DNA from: Chloroflexota bacterium
Lineage (GTDB): Bacteria > Chloroflexota > Limnocylindria > QHBO01
DNA: 7,772 nt
Assembly (NCBI GenBank): GCA_031177555.1
Contig: JAPSGM010000080.1
Span: forward strand, 1 to 7,772
Direction of reading: 5' to 3'
Below the pieces are notes generated by a model, which saw only the letters and a program-made list of their open reading frames with translations, made no database searches and was not told the origin of the DNA. Of the stretch, positions 4,080 to 7,772 are shown in pieces. Numbering within the stretch: the first letter of the stretch is position 1; each line of letters begins with the position of its first letter. The position numbers and the translations under genes are program-made.

Positions 4080-5681
4080 ATGTCGACGCCCCTCCCCGTT
4101 GAACCCACACCGTCCGAATCGGGCATCGACCAGCACCGCGCCCTCTACCGTCGCTGGCGGTCGCAGCGCTTCGGCGAGGTCATCGGCCAGGACCCCATCG
4201 TCGCCACCCTGCGCCGCGCGGTGGCTTCCGACCGCACGGCCCATGCCTACCTCTTCGTGGGGCCGCGCGGGACCGGCAAGACCTCCACCGCGCGCATCCT
4301 GGCCAAGGCCATCAACTGCACCAACCGAAGCGAGGACGGCGAGCCGTGCGACGCCTGCCCGGCCTGCGTCTCGATTCGCGAGGGGCGAGCCATGGACGTC
4401 ATCGAGGTAGATGCCGCCAGCCACGGCCTGGTGGAGGACGCGCGCGACCTCGTCATGCGCGCGCTGACCGCACCGTCGGAGCTGAGCCGCCGCGTCTACA
4501 TCATCGACGAGGTCCACATGCTCAGCCCGCACGCCTTCAACGCGCTGCTGAAGATGGTGGAGGAGCCACCCGACCACGTCGTCTTCGTCCTGGCCACGAC
4601 CGATACCCACAAGGTCCCCGCCACGATCATCAGCCGCACCCAGCGCTTTGACTTCCGCCGCCTGGGGACCGATGCGATCGTGGGCAAGCTGTCCCGCATC
4701 GTGCAGGCGGAGGGCGCACAGGCCGATGACGAGGCGCTGGCCCTGATCGCCGCCCTCGCCGATGGCGGCATGCGCGACGCCGAGTCCCTGCTCGACCAGG
4801 TCCTGGCCTTCGCCGGCGACCGGATCGCGCTGGGCGACGTGCGCGAGGCCGTCGGCCTCGCCGACGAGCAGGCCATCGTCGTGCTCCTCGACGCCTATGC
4901 ATCGGGCGATGCCGCCGCGGCGCTGGACGTCATCGAGTCGCTGGCCGACGTGGGCCGCGACATGGGCCAGGTCGCCGCGCAGGCCGAGGCCGAGGCGCGC
5001 CGCCGGCTGCTCACCGCCACCACCGATCCGGCCGCGGCGCGCCGCCTGGCGACGATCCTGCGCAGGCTGGCCGAGGCCGCCGGCGCCGGGGCGCGCGAGG
5101 GCCGCGCCCGCCTGGCGATGGAGCTGCTGGCGGTGGAGTCCATGGCTGCGCAGCCGGCGCTGGCGGCAGCAGCCGCCGCCCCCGCCCCTCGACCGGCGCC
5201 GGAGCCGACACCCGAAATGTCGACCGGGGAGCCGGTTCCGGCCGCAGCGCCGGCGCCCGTGCCCGCCCCAGGTCCCGAGCCGTCAGCGGAGGCGGCCTCG
5301 TCGGTCCGTCCGGAGCTCGCCGCCATCACCGCCCGCTGGGCCGAGGTCGTCGAGCGCGCGGCGCCCGCCATCAAGCCCCTGTTGCGCGAGTGCCGCCCGG
5401 TGGCCGTCGAGGGCGTGCGCCTCACGCTCGCCTTCCCCGAGGAGCGGCGCTTCATGCGCGAGAAGGCCAGTACCCGGGCCAGGGCCATCGAGGAGCTGCT
5501 GGCCGAGGTGCTGACCGGCAGCTGGGCCATCGAATGCGTGAGCAGCAACGTGGAGCTCGAGCCGCTCACCGTCGCGCAGGCGGTCGCCAACGACCCGTCG
5601 GACCCCGACGGCCAGGCGCTGCTGGAGGGCGTCCTGCGCATCACCGGCGGCGAGCTCGTCGACGTTCCCGAGGTCCGCTGA
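4080..5681 (+). CDS. dnaX: DNA polymerase III subunit tau (clamp-loader ATPase)
   Basis: This is the AAA+ motor of the clamp loader, which opens and places the sliding clamp during replication. With the ATG at 4080 it has 533 residues. Motifs in order are Walker A GPRGTGKT (61-68), the zinc module with Cys 80, 90, 93 and 96, Walker B IIDEVH (141-146), the SRTQRF sensor/arginine-finger segment (185-190, Thr where Cys is usual), and sensor-2 GGMRDAESLLDQ (229-240). The clamp-loader collar follows to about 350. A Pro/Ala-rich linker (about 362-405) leads to a C-terminal domain (about 408-533). The protein is shorter than E. coli tau (643) but longer than gamma (431). I saw no A-rich slippery site, so a frameshift-made gamma is not supported. 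An in-frame GTG at 4062 would add six residues. It heads the dnaX-ybaB-recR operon. Confidence 0.96.
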   Translation: MSTPLPVEPTPSESGIDQHRALYRRWRSQRFGEVIGQDPIVATLRRAVASDRTAHAYLFVGPRGTGKTSTARILAKAINCTNRSEDGEPCDACPACVSIREGRAMDVIEVDAASHGLVEDARDLVMRALTAPSELSRRVYIIDEVHMLSPHAFNALLKMVEEPPDHVVFVLATTDTHKVPATIISRTQRFDFRRLGTDAIVGKLSRIVQAEGAQADDEALALIAALADGGMRDAESLLDQVLAFAGDRIALGDVREAVGLADEQAIVVLLDAYASGDAAAALDVIESLADVGRDMGQVAAQAEAEARRRLLTATTDPAAARRLATILRRLAEAAGAGAREGRARLAMELLAVESMAAQPALAAAAAAPAPRPAPEPTPEMSTGEPVPAAAPAPVPAPGPEPSAEAASSVRPELAAITARWAEVVERAAPAIKPLLRECRPVAVEGVRLTLAFPEERRFMREKASTRARAIEELLAEVLTGSWAIECVSSNVELEPLTVAQAVANDPSDPDGQALLEGVLRITGGELVDVPEVR

Positions 5682-5708
5682 GCTCAACATCCGCATCGAG
5701 GAGCACGA

Positions 5709-6044
5709 GTGAACATCGGTCAGATCGCCAAGATGGCGCAGCAGATGCAGACCCAGATGGCCCAGGTCCAGGCGGAGCTGCGGGACGCGACGCTGGAGGC
5801 GACGGCCGGCGGGGGAGCGGTCCGGGTGGTCATCACCGGCGCCCAGGAGATCCGCTCCATCGAGATCGACCCCAGCGCGGTGGACCCATCCGAGGTCGAG
5901 ATGCTGCAGGACCTCGTAGTCGCGGCGGTCAACGACGCCATCGTCCGGAGCAAGGAGCTGGAGCGCGAGCGCATGTCGTCCGTGGCCGGCGGCCTCGGGC
6001 TCCCCGGGCTGCCGGACCTCGGCGGCACCTCCTTCCCGCGCTGA
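5709..6044 (+). CDS. ybaB: YbaB/EbfC-family nucleoid-associated protein
   Basis: This 111-residue protein has the family's usual length and layout. An N-terminal helix rich in Met/Gln (about 4-30, MAQQMQTQMAQVQ) is followed by the central beta region ATAGGGAVRVVITGAQEI, then SIEIDPSAV and a long C-terminal helix. It ends in a flexible Gly/Leu/Pro tail. Family members are homodimers that bind DNA and are thought to shape the nucleoid or aid repair. The GTG start is preceded by GAGGAG (5698-5703) at a 5-base spacing. It lies 27 nt after dnaX and 7 nt before recR, a conserved bacterial gene order that strongly supports the call. Confidence 0.95.
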   Translation: MNIGQIAKMAQQMQTQMAQVQAELRDATLEATAGGGAVRVVITGAQEIRSIEIDPSAVDPSEVEMLQDLVVAAVNDAIVRSKELERERMSSVAGGLGLPGLPDLGGTSFPR

Positions 6045-6051
6045 CCCCGGC

Positions 6052-6666
<615 letters not shown>

Positions 6667-6676
6667 CGCGGGGGCC

Positions 6677-6705
6677 TTGACTGATTAGAACTTGCGTTCT
6701 ATAAT
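6677..6705 (+). promoter_or_regulatory. rrn promoter P1
   Basis: TTGACT (6677-6682), a 17-bp spacer and a perfect TATAAT (6700-6705) give a near-consensus sigma70 promoter. Predicted initiation is near 6712, about 307 nt before 16S. This strength is expected for an rRNA operon. Confidence 0.85.
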
Positions 6706-6756
6706 GGCAGCAGTGTAGGACCCCGACGCGGCGCCATCGGCTCTTGGTGAGCTCGG

Positions 6757-6785
6757 TTGACAGCCCCGAAGGCGTGCTCTACAGT
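6757..6785 (+). promoter_or_regulatory. rrn promoter P2
   Basis: A perfect TTGACA (6757-6762) with a 17-bp spacer is followed by TACAGT (6780-6785, four of six -10 bases). Initiation would be near 6792. With P1 80 bp upstream this gives the tandem arrangement common in rRNA operons. Confidence 0.6.
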
Positions 6786-6794
6786 CGTTCATCG

Positions 6795-6812
6795 CGCCGG
6801 TCTTAGCCGGCG
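6795..6812 (+). other. Short hairpin in the rrn leader
   Basis: CGCCGG (6795-6800) and CCGGCG (6807-6812) form a 6-bp stem with a TCTTAG loop. It starts immediately after the predicted P2 start site. Its role is unknown; leader folding or processing is possible. Confidence 0.35.
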
Positions 6813-6981
6813 GGCGCCGCAAGAACGGCGGTTCAAACCGGACCGTGCCGCTTGCCGCCAGGGGTTCCGATTTGCAGCGGAGGCCTCCAATCGAACGAAG
6901 CCGACCCGGTCGGCGCGTGACCTTAACAGCTGAAGAGTGACAGGAACCCACACGAGTCAGCGGGACCAAGTCTGAACTGTG

Positions 6982-7018
6982 AACGGTGGTGGAGCCTTCG
7001 GGCAAGGCCACTGTTTTT

Positions 7019-7019
<1 letters not shown>
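6982..7019 (+). other. Stem-loop plus T-tract abutting 16S rRNA
   Basis: AACGGTGG (6982-6989) pairs with CCACTGTT (7008-7015) with one G-T pair. Inside it CCTT (6995-6998) pairs with AAGG (7004-7007) around CGGGC. Six T (7014-7019) follow and run into the 16S 5' end. The shape resembles an intrinsic terminator, but the position makes a pre-rRNA processing or folding role more likely. Confidence 0.5.

Positions 7020-7772
<753 letters not shown>

Larger units (their letters stand above)
6706..7018 (+). other. 16S rRNA leader region (no protein gene seen)
   Basis: This stretch between P1 and 16S holds a second promoter (6757-6785), a short hairpin CGCCGG/CCGGCG (6795-6812) and a larger stem-loop against the 16S start (6982-7015). 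A minus-strand reading frame across it (6685-7011) lacks family features and is best read as chance. In other bacteria such leaders pair with the spacer after 16S for RNase III cleavage. The partner would lie outside the window. Confidence 0.7.

Noticed and set aside
3595..4110. Minus-strand 171-codon frame
   Set aside because: It is antisense to tRNA-Ser(GGA) and the SRP RNA, and has no protein features.
4080..5681. Programmed frameshift in dnaX to make gamma
   Set aside because: No A-rich slippery heptamer with a downstream hairpin was seen in this GC-rich gene.
6775..6783. TGCTCTACA resembling an antitermination boxA
   Set aside because: It overlaps the P2 -10 region, matches boxA only in its first half, and has no accompanying boxB hairpin in the right order.

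Overview
This GC-rich window looks like a chromosomal housekeeping region from a Chloroflexota-like bacterium. The lineage call rests on the partial 16S rRNA at the right edge, together with the dnaX-ybaB-recR order and a large, Alu-domain-type SRP RNA. It was made by eye, so the phylum is moderately likely and finer placement is not claimed.

Layout. (1) Positions 1-28 are the 3' end of a cut-off tRNA, followed by a strong GC hairpin. (2) A minus-strand group reads right to left: an AroE-like shikimate dehydrogenase paralogue (1177-2049), a type II thymidine kinase (579-1163) and a small cysteine-containing lipoprotein (101-514). (3) A tRNA-rich segment on the plus strand carries tRNA-Ser(GCT), tRNA-Arg(GCG), tRNA-Ser(CGA) and tRNA-Ser(GGA). 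Between them lie a minus-strand exported protein of unknown function (2356-2829) and a TadA-like deaminase (2951-3391). (4) A large SRP RNA with its own promoter occupies 3765-4029. (5) dnaX, ybaB/ebfC and recR form a tight plus-strand operon (4080-6666). (6) Two tandem promoters, a leader of about 300 nt and the first ~754 nt of 16S rRNA begin an rrn operon that runs off the window.

How the parts relate. Most of the window serves information processing: decoding (tRNAs, 16S), protein targeting (SRP RNA), and replication and repair (DnaX, YbaB, RecR). The exceptions are the thymidine kinase (nucleotide salvage), the AroE-like enzyme and two exported proteins of unknown function.

Most notable observation. 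The tRNA-Arg for the CGN box has anticodon GCG, not the usual bacterial ACG that TadA converts to ICG. About 600 bp away, the TadA-family protein keeps its zinc ligands (H52, C82, C85) but has Val at residue 54, where the catalytic Glu of the HAE motif should be. It also lacks the usual C-terminal tail. Together these suggest a lineage that decodes CGC/CGU without A34-to-I34 editing and keeps a degenerate or repurposed TadA paralogue. This is inference: a canonical tRNA-Arg(ACG) and TadA could exist elsewhere in the genome. The AroE-like protein follows a similar pattern, with its catalytic Lys/Asp and NADP fold retained but most shikimate-contact residues replaced.
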